64,000 bases of DNA from an uncultured Prevotellaceae bacterium (GTDB lineage Bacteria; Bacteroidota; Bacteroidia; Bacteroidales; Muribaculaceae): assembly GCA_946186575.1 (NCBI GenBank), contig CAMHNO010000006.1:26155-90154 (forward strand), in the 5' to 3' direction. Below, piece after piece: positions 35,609 through 43,203 of the stretch. The notes beneath the pieces were generated by a model that was not told where the DNA came from, ran no database searches, and saw nothing but the letters and a program-made list of their open reading frames with translations. Each line of letters opens with the position of its first letter. Within the stretch, counting starts at the first letter, position 1. The position numbers were made by a program, and so were the translations under genes.

Positions 35609-36088
35609 TTACTGTAGTTTGAAAGTGATGGGCAGAGTGAAGGTGGTGCGCACCGCAGCGTGGTCCTCGTCATAGCCTGGAATGAAGTGCTTGATTTCCT
35701 TCACCACCCTCAAGGCCTCGTTGTCGAGCTCACGGCTCACACTCTTGAGCACCCTGGCGTTGCTTATCTTGCCGCTTTTCTCGATAATGAATTCCACGAC
35801 CACAGTGCCCTCGATGCCTTTCTTCTCGGCCTCGTGAGGATACTGGATGTTATCGCTCAAGAACTTCATGAGTCCGTCTGTGCCGCCAGGATACTGTGGC
35901 GGGTACTTTGGCAACTGGTAGATGCCCTCGTTGCCCAGGGCTCCTTGAACATTCTCAAATCCTGTGGGAGCGGGCTGCACCACTGCTGGCGTGGCCTTGC
36001 GCCTGTGTGTCTTGCGCTTCTTGGCGCTGGTGCTGAATCCGGCCGTTGCTACGGCAGCAATGAGCAAAAAAACTATTAAACGGTTCAT
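35609..36088 (-). CDS. Exported TonB C-terminal-domain protein (copy 2)
   Basis: A 159-residue protein with signal peptide MNRLIVFLLIAAVATAGFST, a short basic linker (KKRKTHRRKATPAVV) and a TonB C-terminal domain (PKYPPQYPGGTDGLMKFLSD, IEGTVVVEFIIEKSGKISNARVL, LDNEALRVVKEIKHFIPGYD). Like the protein at 32389 it has no inner-membrane anchor. It starts 31 bp after the cydB stop, which implies co-transcription with the bd oxidase genes. The role is unknown; I cannot tell whether it touches TonB-dependent transport. Confidence 0.85.
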   Translation of the reverse strand: MNRLIVFLLIAAVATAGFSTSAKKRKTHRRKATPAVVQPAPTGFENVQGALGNEGIYQLPKYPPQYPGGTDGLMKFLSDNIQYPHEAEKKGIEGTVVVEFIIEKSGKISNARVLKSVSRELDNEALRVVKEIKHFIPGYDEDHAAVRTTFTLPITFKLQ

Positions 36089-36119
36089 TTCTTAAGAAGT
36101 TTTATGGTTTGATATGGAA

Positions 36120-37259
36120 TTAATAAATTTCGTCGTCGCCAGCTTGGTTAATTTCGTCCTGAGTGAGCTTGGTGTGATCCATCTTGTGCCACACCCATGC
36201 AATGTAGGCCAGCACAAATGGCACCAGAAGCGACACGTAGCTCATGACGGTGAGCGTGAACTGCGACGACGAGCTGTTGGCAAGCGTGAGCGAGCTCTGC
36301 ACGTCGATAATCGAGGGATAGTAGGCGGTGTGGTTGTAGGCCATCACCCAAAAGAGGCTCATCACCACGAGCACAGTGCCGATGCCTGCGGCCCAGATGC
36401 CAGTGCGGAACTTGGGCTTGGCCACACTCCTGATGATGCCAAAGAGCACCATCACCACTCCCACCAGCAGCGCAGCGAGCGCCCACCACAGTGTGAGGTA
36501 GTTGTGCAGATACTTATAATCGGTCCACATGGCGGTGCCACTGCCATCGATCTCCACTCCGCGCGAGGTGAGAATCACCGCGCATGTGGCGAGGAAGAGC
36601 ACCACAAATATTGCCGCGTTGATGAGCAAGTGCTTGTGCTGGCACTGCTGCACCTCGTCATCGTCGATGTTGTTGATGAAATAGAGCGAGGCGAGTGTGC
36701 GCGAGAGAAAGAATACCATGAAGCCAAAAAGCAGGCATTTCCAGCTGGCGATAGCTTCCAGGCCATGGAGCGGTCCCCACTTGGATATGGTTGCTGCCTG
36801 CACATCGAGGATGCTCGCCTTCTCCACAGTGAACTCGGCTCCGAAGAACATTCCAGCCACGGCCACGCCCAGCAGCACTGGTCCCACCACACCATTGACG
36901 AGCAGCAGTGTGTCGTAGAATCGCGTGCCATAGACGTTGCCGTGCTTGGTGCGGTACTCATAGGCCACAGCCTGAATCACAAAGCTGAAAAGGATGAGAA
37001 TCCACAACCAGTAGGCCCCTCCGAAGCTTGTGCTGTAGAACAGCGGGAACGACGCGAAGAACGCACCACCAAAAGTCACCAGCGTGGTGAACGTTAGTTC
37101 CCACTTGCGTCCCTGCGAGTTGATTAGCAGCGAGCGTTTCTCGGCTTTAGTGGTGATGAGCATCGACTGACCGCCTTGCACAAAGAGCATGAACACCAGC
37201 AGTGCTCCCAGCACCGACATTATCAGCCACCAGTAGTTTTGTAACATTTCGTGTGTCAT
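36120..37259 (-). CDS. cydB: Cytochrome bd ubiquinol oxidase subunit II
   Basis: A 379-residue membrane subunit with about eight to nine helices. Matches to CydB include LQNYWWLIMSVLGALLVFMLFVQGGQSM, GRKWELTFTTLVTFGGAFFASFPLFYSTSFGGAYWLW and the C-terminal MSYVSLLVPFVLAYIAWVW. It pairs with CydA to reduce oxygen to water using menaquinol. The gene follows cydA by 17 bp. The presence of bd oxidase fits nanaerobic gut Bacteroidales. Confidence 0.95.
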   Translation of the reverse strand: MTHEMLQNYWWLIMSVLGALLVFMLFVQGGQSMLITTKAEKRSLLINSQGRKWELTFTTLVTFGGAFFASFPLFYSTSFGGAYWLWILILFSFVIQAVAYEYRTKHGNVYGTRFYDTLLLVNGVVGPVLLGVAVAGMFFGAEFTVEKASILDVQAATISKWGPLHGLEAIASWKCLLFGFMVFFLSRTLASLYFINNIDDDEVQQCQHKHLLINAAIFVVLFLATCAVILTSRGVEIDGSGTAMWTDYKYLHNYLTLWWALAALLVGVVMVLFGIIRSVAKPKFRTGIWAAGIGTVLVVMSLFWVMAYNHTAYYPSIIDVQSSLTLANSSSSQFTLTVMSYVSLLVPFVLAYIAWVWHKMDHTKLTQDEINQAGDDEIY

Positions 37260-37276
37260 AGCAGTGTCCTCTTTTT

Positions 37277-38866
37277 TTATTGTTCGTTCTCAACTTCGTT
37301 GAGGTTTGTGAGTGATTTTTTAGATATTTGCTTGAGAATGATGCTCACATCGGCGATGAGTAGGGCGGTGAACACCACAGCGAAAATCCAGAATGTGACT
37401 TGCACATAACCAGCGCTCAGGTCGCTGATGGCCACCTTGTTGGGCATCAGGTCTTGTATGGTCCAGGGCTGCCTGCCCACCTCGGCAACAATCCATCCGC
37501 TCATCGAGCACATGTAGGTGAGCGGTATGGTGATGATGGCGAGCCAGTAGCCTGCCTTTGCAAACTTCTGCTTGGCAGGAATCCACTTGGGCTTGTAGAG
37601 CAGCAACAGCACAACGATGAAAAATAGCACGAGATACCCTCCTATTGTCACCATGAAGTGGAACGAGTAGAACGTGAGTGGCACGTTGGGCACGGCCTCC
37701 TTGGGGTCGTCGAGATAGGCATAACCTAAGTACTGGAAGTTGTCGTTAATCACTTGGCGATATTGCTGCAGCGGGGTGGTGTCGCCACGTTCGACGGCTC
37801 GGTGATACTGCCCCAGGGCCGTCTGTGCTGCCTTGCCGTGCCCCATGCGCTGCAAGTAGGAAATGGTGCCCACAGGGTTGCCGTTTTTGTCAAAAGACTT
37901 GCCTTTGATGACGTCTTCGATGCCAGGCACAAAGGCGTTGAAGTCGTGAGTGGCAAGCAGTGCCAGGCCGTGGGGGATAGAGATGTCAAAGAGGTAAGGG
38001 TCTTGATTGTCGCCAACCTCCTTTGCGGGATTGAGAATGCCAAAAGCCACGATAGCCTGGCCCTTCTCGCCCTTGTAGAGCCCTTCCATGGCAGCGAGCT
38101 TCATGGGCTGATGCTTGGCAACGGTCACTGCCGAGGAGTCGCCGCTGATGCTTGTGAGCACAATTCCCACAAGTCCAACCCACGCTCCCACCTTGATGCT
38201 TCGCAGGCAGTGGTCGCGGTTCCGCCCCTTGAGCATCATCCAGGCGCACACTCCCACCACAAAGGTGCCTCCCAGTGTCCATGCGCTGGTTACTGTGTGG
38301 AACACCTTGTTCATGGCCATGGGCGAGAAAGCTACGTCGACGAAGCTCGTCATCTCGTTGCGCATGGTGTCGGGGTTGAAAGTGACTCCCGTGGGATATT
38401 GCATCCACGCGTTGGCAACAAGAATCCACAGTGCCGAGATGCTTGCTCCCAGAGCAGTGAGCCAAGTAGAGGCGAGATGGAACCCCGGCGAAACCTTTTT
38501 CCATCCAAAGAACATCACAGCGATGAAGGTCGATTCCATAAAGAATGCTACGATGCCCTCGATTGCGAGCGGTGCACCAAATATGTCGCCCACAAACCAG
38601 CTATAGTTAGACCAGTTAGTACCAAACTCAAACTCAAGAATGATACCCGTTGCCACGCCAATGGCGAAGTTCACGCCAAAAAGCGTCATCCAGAACTTGG
38701 TGGTGGCGAGCCATTTCACGTCGCGAGTGCGGTAATAGATGGTCTCCATCACACCAATGATTATTCCCAGTCCCAGCGTGAGTGGCACAAAGAGCCAGTG
38801 ATAGCACGCCGTGAGCGCAAATTGCGCCCTCGACCAGTCGACTACGTTCATTAGTAAGTCACTCAT
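37277..38866 (-). CDS. cydA: Cytochrome bd ubiquinol oxidase subunit I
   Basis: A 529-residue subunit that binds hemes b558, b595 and d. Visible landmarks are ARAQFALTACYHWLFVPLTLGLG-type start with the heme-ligand His, FGVNFAIGVATGIILEFEFGTNW, the quinol-binding Q-loop with KHQPMKLAAMEG, and GWIVAEVGRQPWTI. It forms the catalytic core with CydB. It lies between the small DUF4492 gene and cydB in one operon. Confidence 0.96.
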   Translation of the reverse strand: MSDLLMNVVDWSRAQFALTACYHWLFVPLTLGLGIIIGVMETIYYRTRDVKWLATTKFWMTLFGVNFAIGVATGIILEFEFGTNWSNYSWFVGDIFGAPLAIEGIVAFFMESTFIAVMFFGWKKVSPGFHLASTWLTALGASISALWILVANAWMQYPTGVTFNPDTMRNEMTSFVDVAFSPMAMNKVFHTVTSAWTLGGTFVVGVCAWMMLKGRNRDHCLRSIKVGAWVGLVGIVLTSISGDSSAVTVAKHQPMKLAAMEGLYKGEKGQAIVAFGILNPAKEVGDNQDPYLFDISIPHGLALLATHDFNAFVPGIEDVIKGKSFDKNGNPVGTISYLQRMGHGKAAQTALGQYHRAVERGDTTPLQQYRQVINDNFQYLGYAYLDDPKEAVPNVPLTFYSFHFMVTIGGYLVLFFIVVLLLLYKPKWIPAKQKFAKAGYWLAIITIPLTYMCSMSGWIVAEVGRQPWTIQDLMPNKVAISDLSAGYVQVTFWIFAVVFTALLIADVSIILKQISKKSLTNLNEVENEQ

Positions 38867-38946
38867 AAGGCATAAGTTTTTAGTTAGTGGAAAAATAATA
38901 CTTTTGTTAATTCATAGTTGAGATTTTTTTTGACAACTGATTTCTG

Positions 38947-39168
38947 TCATCGGTCGATGAGCTGCTCTCGCACGTAGGTGGCTTTGCCCTTGTCGGTATC
39001 GCTCTTTGAAGACAAGAAATCAGGGAAGAATAGAATCTTGATTATTACAAAGAATATAAAGAGCTTGATGGCAATGATGACCCAAAGCGTCTTGCCCAAT
39101 GTCATGGAGCGAAATCCGTCGACATAGAGGTCAAGAATCCTAACCCAGAAACTTGTTTTTTGTGCCAT
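38947..39168 (-). CDS. DUF4492 small membrane protein of the cyd operon
   Basis: A 73-residue protein with one membrane helix (LWVIIAIKLFIFFVIIKILFF). It matches DUF4492, a short protein regularly found upstream of cydAB in Bacteroidota; it may act like the small CydX/CydH subunits, but this is inference. It starts the cyd transcript, 80 bp before cydA. Confidence 0.85.
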   Translation of the reverse strand: MAQKTSFWVRILDLYVDGFRSMTLGKTLWVIIAIKLFIFFVIIKILFFPDFLSSKSDTDKGKATYVREQLIDR

Positions 39169-39190
39169 AAGCTCAATACTTTAACCCCAC

Positions 39191-39252
39191 TGGCTGAATT
39201 GCTTAGGGAGCAATCTATTTCATTATAATTCTTTGTCAACTAAATTCAGCCA
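39191..39252 (-). promoter_or_regulatory. Inverted repeat in the cyd operon leader
   Basis: TGGCTGAATT (39191-39200) and AATTCAGCCA (39243-39252) are perfect 10-bp arms around a 42-nt loop. It lies between the possible -7 box (TATATTTG on the minus strand, 39284-39277) and the DUF4492 start, so it would be in the 5' leader; it could also be a terminator for pfkA. Confidence 0.4.
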
Positions 39253-39361
39253 ATGGTATTCTTTAAATCGTTTTGGCAAATATATAAAAAGTTGCCCAAA
39301 GGTAGATTACCTGAGGGTAACTTTTTTCTTGTTTTTGTGAAAATAATTGATTTAGAGGGGG

Positions 39362-40342
39362 CTAAATCGATAGTTCATGAACCGTCTGCAGCAGTTGTGG
39401 GTCGATGGTTTTCTCGTTTTTGATAGCCTTGGAGAAGGGCACGTACACCATCTTCTCGTCGTCGTCGCCTATCATCACGTTGCGCTGGCCCTCGACCAGG
39501 GCATCGATGGCTGCCGCTCCCATGCGCGAGGCGAGAATGCGGTCTTGGGCAGTGGGTGAGCCGCCACGCTGCAGGTGCCCCAGGATGGTGACGCGCACAT
39601 CGTATTGCGGGTACTCGTTGCGCACGCGCTCGGCAAGGCCCATGGCGCCGCCGGTGATTGGGCTCTCTGCCACGAGAACAATCGACGACTTCTTGGTGGT
39701 GCGGAAGCCGTGTTCAATGAGTTCGGCAAGCTGGTCTTGTTCAATCGAGATTTCGGGTATGATAGCCGCCTCGGCGCCTCCTGCTATGGCCCCGTTGAGA
39801 GCCAAGAATCCAGCATTGCGCCCCATCACCTCGATGAAGAATAGTCGCTCGTGGCTGTTGGCAGTGTCGCGTATGCGGTCCACACACCACATGATGGTGT
39901 TCAGGGCGGTGTCGTAGCCAATGGTGTGGTCGGTGCCATAGAGGTCGTTGTCGATGGTGCCGGGGATGCCCACAATGGGCACGTCAAACTCCCTTGCAAA
40001 CTCCCTTGCTCCTGTCAGTGTGCCGTCGCCACCTATCACCACCAGTGCGTCGATGTCGTGTTTTTTCATGTTCTCAAAGGCTTTTTTGCGCCCCTCTACG
40101 GTCTTGAACTCGTTGCAGCGTGCAGTGCGCAAGATGGTGCCTCCGCGGTGGATGATGTTAGACACATCTTGTGCCTGGAAGTCGGCAATCTCGTTTTCGA
40201 CCAGACCACGGTATCCGCGGTAGATGCCTTTCACTTTGAATCCGTTGTAGATGGCAGCCCTTGTCACGGCTCGTAGTGCCGCATTCATGCCAGGAGCGTC
40301 ACCTCCCGAGGTGAGCATGCCTATTGTCTTGATTTTTGTCAT
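39362..40342 (-). CDS. pfkA: ATP-dependent 6-phosphofructokinase
   Basis: A 326-residue bacterial-type PFK. The ATP loop is [13 protein letters not shown] (from residue 13), then [13 protein letters not shown] with the glycines of ATP (not PPi) enzymes, the catalytic [20 protein letters not shown], and [11 protein letters not shown]. It makes fructose 1,6-bisphosphate in glycolysis. Class II aldolase, the next enzyme, is at 58211. It is separated from menG by 86 bp. Confidence 0.96.
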   Translation of the reverse strand: MTKIKTIGMLTSGGDAPGMNAALRAVTRAAIYNGFKVKGIYRGYRGLVENEIADFQAQDVSNIIHRGGTILRTARCNEFKTVEGRKKAFENMKKHDIDALVVIGGDGTLTGAREFAREFDVPIVGIPGTIDNDLYGTDHTIGYDTALNTIMWCVDRIRDTANSHERLFFIEVMGRNAGFLALNGAIAGGAEAAIIPEISIEQDQLAELIEHGFRTTKKSSIVLVAESPITGGAMGLAERVRNEYPQYDVRVTILGHLQRGGSPTAQDRILASRMGAAAIDALVEGQRNVMIGDDDEKMVYVPFSKAIKNEKTIDPQLLQTVHELSI

Positions 40343-40428
40343 AAGTTAAATTAATTATTAATTCAGAATGCGCGATGTAGTGTCTCTAATGCATTAATGA
40401 ATAAATTATTTATTTTTTTACTATTTAT

Positions 40429-41160
40429 CTACTTAAAGCCAGTGTAGATGGAACAAGTGCCCAGTGTGAGGCTGCGCACCTTGCAGTTGTCGAAGCCTGC
40501 CCGGCGCATGATTGCGAGCATGTCGTTGCCTTGAGGCACAGCGGCGATGCTCTGAGGCAGGTAGCGATAGGCGTTGCGATCGTGCGACTTGAGAGCCCCA
40601 ATCCAGGGGATAATGTGCAGGGTGTAGAGGTCGTAGAACCAGCGTGTGACGGGGTTTTGAGGAGTGGACAGTTCAATCGCGCAAATCATGCCGCCAGGCT
40701 TTAGCACACGGTACATCTGCTGGTAGCCTTGCAACAAGTGCTCGAAATTGCGCACTCCAAATGCCACTGTCACGGCCGAGAATGTGGCCTCGTCGAATGG
40801 CATGTCGAGGCAGTCGGCCTGCTGCACTGTGATGTGGCGGTCGAGCTCGCGCTTGGCAATCTTCTTGCGAGCCACATCAAGCATGCCCTGCGAGAGGTCG
40901 ATGCCCACGATGCTCTGCGGCTTGATCTTGCAATAGAGGTCGATTGCGAAGTCGCCAGTGCCAGTTGCCACGTCGAGTATGTGCTGTGGCTTGGTGCGTC
41001 GCACCATGTTCACCGCCACGCGTCGCCACCAGCAGTCGATGCCCAGTGTCATGGCGCGGTTCATGAAGTCGTAGGCCGGAGCGATGCTGTCAAACATCTG
41101 CTCCACCTGTTTGGCTTTCTCGCCATCGTTGTCGTATGGTTTTATTTGCTCAACTTTCAT
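40429..41160 (-). CDS. menG: Demethylmenaquinone methyltransferase
   Basis: A 243-residue UbiE/MenG protein. FDSIAPAYDFMNRAMTLGID and LDVATGTGDFAI (SAM-binding motif I) match the family, and so do AVTVAFGVRNFEHL and VLKPGGMICAIELS. It adds the last methyl group to demethylmenaquinone, the electron carrier for the bd oxidase encoded nearby. It follows phoH on the minus strand with a hairpin-rich 106-bp gap between. Confidence 0.93.
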   Translation of the reverse strand: MKVEQIKPYDNDGEKAKQVEQMFDSIAPAYDFMNRAMTLGIDCWWRRVAVNMVRRTKPQHILDVATGTGDFAIDLYCKIKPQSIVGIDLSQGMLDVARKKIAKRELDRHITVQQADCLDMPFDEATFSAVTVAFGVRNFEHLLQGYQQMYRVLKPGGMICAIELSTPQNPVTRWFYDLYTLHIIPWIGALKSHDRNAYRYLPQSIAAVPQGNDMLAIMRRAGFDNCKVRSLTLGTCSIYTGFK

Positions 41161-41173
41161 AACACATTTAGCC

Positions 41174-41227
41174 GCCCTGCGGGCTTTAAATTATTGCACC
41201 TGCGGGTGCTAAAATAGCGCGAAGCGC
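41174..41227. repeat. Cluster of three mini-hairpins (REP-like)
   Basis: GCCC-TGC-GGGC (41174-41184), GCACC-TGCG-GGTGC (41196-41209) and GCGC-GAA-GCGC (41217-41227). The middle hairpin lies in a 25-bp block (41191-41215) that is identical to 45683-45707. Confidence 0.7.
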
Positions 41228-41266
41228 ACTAATATTAAGTGTGGAGCACGGCCCCCAAAAAAAAAC

Positions 41267-42232
41267 TTAAACCTCATCGTCGAGACCAGCCTGCAAGAGA
41301 GCGTCGTGGCGCTCGTAGGCCTCGACTATGCGCTGCACAAGCTGGTGCCGCACGATGTCCTTCTTGCCAAACTCAATCTTGCCAATGCCCTTCACACCGT
41401 CGAGCACTTTTAGGGCCTGAATAAGACCGGAGCGCACGCTGCGTGGCAGGTCGATTTGGGTGGTGTCGCCAGTGATTACCATCTTCGACCCCATGCCCAG
41501 GCGGGTGAGGAACATCTTGATTTGATGGGTAGTGGTGTTCTGTGCCTCGTCGAGCACTATGATAGCGTCGTTAAGAGTGCGACCGCGCATGAATGCCAGT
41601 GGTGCAATCTGAATGACGTTGCCGTCCATGTATTCACGCAGTTTGGCTCCAGGAATCATGTCTTCGAGGGCATCGTAGAGCGGTTGCAGATAGGGGTCGA
41701 TTTTCTCGCGCATGTCGCCAGGCAGGAAGCCGAGCTTCTCGCCCGCTTCCACTGCCGGACGCGAAAGGATGATCTTGCGCACCTCGCGGTTCTTCAGCGC
41801 TCGCACGGCCAGTGCCACAGCCAGGTAGGTCTTGCCTGTTCCTGCAGGCCCTAAGGCAAAGGTCAGGTCGTTGTCGTTGAATGTCTTGACCATGAGCTGC
41901 TGGTTTGGGGTGCGACCCTTTATGGGCTTGCCGTTCACGCCATAGATTATGACGTCGTCCATCTTGAGCTCCTTTGGTGGCAGTCCCTTGATGGTGTCGA
42001 GTATGACTTCCTCGCTGAGCGTGTTGTAGGTGGCGCAGTACTCCTCGAGTTGCTTGATGTCGTGCTCAGCCTTGAGTGTTTCCTTCTCGTCGCCAATGAC
42101 AGTGATCACCGAGCCCCTTGCCGCCATGCGCAGCTTGGGGAAAAGGTTGCGAATTAGCTGAATGTTGGTGTTGTTAACCCCGTAGAATACCACTGGGTCA
42201 ACGTTGTCGATAATGATGTGTCGTTCTATCAT
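41267..42232 (-). CDS. PhoH-like ATPase
   Basis: A 321-residue PhoH family P-loop ATPase. Walker A is LGPAGTGKTYLAVA, followed by the Walker B region VLDEAQNTTTHQIKMFLTRLGMGSKMVITGD. The N-terminal part (IDNVDPVVFYGVNNTNIQLI) fits the PhoH2/YbeZ type, which works with YbeY in RNA metabolism. The start at the ATG at 42232 gives MIERHIII; the frame is open 42 bp further but without a better start. It is followed by menG after the hairpin cluster. Confidence 0.92.
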   Translation of the reverse strand: MIERHIIIDNVDPVVFYGVNNTNIQLIRNLFPKLRMAARGSVITVIGDEKETLKAEHDIKQLEEYCATYNTLSEEVILDTIKGLPPKELKMDDVIIYGVNGKPIKGRTPNQQLMVKTFNDNDLTFALGPAGTGKTYLAVALAVRALKNREVRKIILSRPAVEAGEKLGFLPGDMREKIDPYLQPLYDALEDMIPGAKLREYMDGNVIQIAPLAFMRGRTLNDAIIVLDEAQNTTTHQIKMFLTRLGMGSKMVITGDTTQIDLPRSVRSGLIQALKVLDGVKGIGKIEFGKKDIVRHQLVQRIVEAYERHDALLQAGLDDEV

Positions 42233-42274
42233 TAAAAAGTGATGCTGTAGCTTGCAGTTTTGGTTTTTACACAA

Positions 42275-42312
42275 AACGGCACCCGCAGGCCTGAGTCTGC
42301 TGTGGTGCCGTT
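42275..42312 (-). terminator. Hairpin terminator for the barrel gene
   Basis: AACGGCACC and GGTGCCGTT arms (42275-42283 and 42304-42312), then TTTTGTG on the minus strand. It ends the gene at 42349-43038 just before phoH. Confidence 0.6.
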
Positions 42313-42348
42313 GCTGTGATGATGTTTAAACAACTTAGAATGTGATGC

Positions 42349-43038
42349 TTAGAAGTTTACTCCAAAGTTCAGGTAAAGCGTGCGGTTGCTGCTCGACTCG
42401 TAGTCGTCGTGGCTCACGTTGGCCAGGCCTATATCGTAGGTCAAGTCCATGTAGAACATGCTGAATCCTACTCCGCAGCCCACGCGCAAGCCGCCGTCGA
42501 AGCGCTTGAAGCCAGGCACGCCCAGCTTTGTTTCCTTGCCGAAGGCACCAGCTTTGGTCTTGGTGATGTAGTCCTTGATGCTTCCATCCACGCCCACTCC
42601 TAAATAGCCTCCAAATAGCGGGTGAATCGAGAGGCCAAAGTCGGTGTAATGAATGTACTTGAACGCCAGTGGCAGCTCAAGATAGCTGAGGCTTGTGGTC
42701 CAGTTGTTGCTTTTGCCACCTTTGTTCACGTAGCTCAGTCCAGTTTCGAAGAACACTGGCGCGCGGTTAGTGATTTGGAACCCCACAACGCCGCCCAGGT
42801 GCAGGCCTGTCTTGTTGCTGCCGGCATAGTTGATGCCATCGCCGCTCACGTGAGAGAAAGCCGGGCCAATGCGCACCCCGAAGTACATGTCCTTGCCATA
42901 GTAGTTCCTGATCCAGCGGCTGTGGCTGCGCTCGTAGTCGTAGCGGTTGCTGGGAGTAGAGCCATAGTCATGCCGCTGTGCCATCGTGGGCAATGCTGCG
43001 ATGAGCAGGGTGATTGCCATTGTAAATAATTTTTTCAT
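42349..43038 (-). CDS. Secreted outer-membrane beta-barrel protein (second)
   Basis: A 229-residue protein with signal peptide MKKLFTMAITLLIAALPTMA, a short basic stretch and a barrel (MYFGVRIGPAFSHVSGDGI, APVFFETGLSYVNKGGK, LELPLAFKYIHY, LGLANVSHDD) that ends in YLNFGVNF. It has the PorT/outer-membrane beta-barrel fold as does the gene at 1678. The start at 43038 is the ATG; a TTG lies just upstream. The promoter is at 43077-43107. Function unknown. Confidence 0.86.
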   Translation of the reverse strand: MKKLFTMAITLLIAALPTMAQRHDYGSTPSNRYDYERSHSRWIRNYYGKDMYFGVRIGPAFSHVSGDGINYAGSNKTGLHLGGVVGFQITNRAPVFFETGLSYVNKGGKSNNWTTSLSYLELPLAFKYIHYTDFGLSIHPLFGGYLGVGVDGSIKDYITKTKAGAFGKETKLGVPGFKRFDGGLRVGCGVGFSMFYMDLTYDIGLANVSHDDYESSSNRTLYLNFGVNF

Positions 43039-43076
43039 AATCAATGTATGTTTAGGTTATTATATATTTCCAAATG

Positions 43077-43107
43077 CAAATGTAGGAAATATTTTTTAAT
43101 TGGCAAA
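43077..43107 (-). promoter_or_regulatory. Bacteroidota promoter for the barrel gene
   Basis: On the minus strand: TTTG (43107-43104), 19 nt, TACATTTG (43084-43077). Confidence 0.65.
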
Positions 43108-43150
43108 AGATTAAGGGTAGTTCTAAATGTGCAAATGCTTTTTTTTAATG

Positions 43151-43182
43151 TTGACTTTGCAGGCATGGGAGGTTTACTTTTG
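43151..43182 (+). promoter_or_regulatory. Bacteroidota promoter for the 812-residue gene
   Basis: TTG (43151-43153), 21 nt, TACTTTTG (43175-43182), 21 bp before the ATG at 43204. The gene thus has its own promoter, diverging from the barrel gene. Confidence 0.6.
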
Positions 43183-43203
43183 CGCTCAAAAAACTTTTTA
43201 GTT

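Noticed and set aside
37754-38854. 366-residue frame opposite cydA
   Set aside because: Antisense shadow with H/R/C-rich composition; cydA is well supported.
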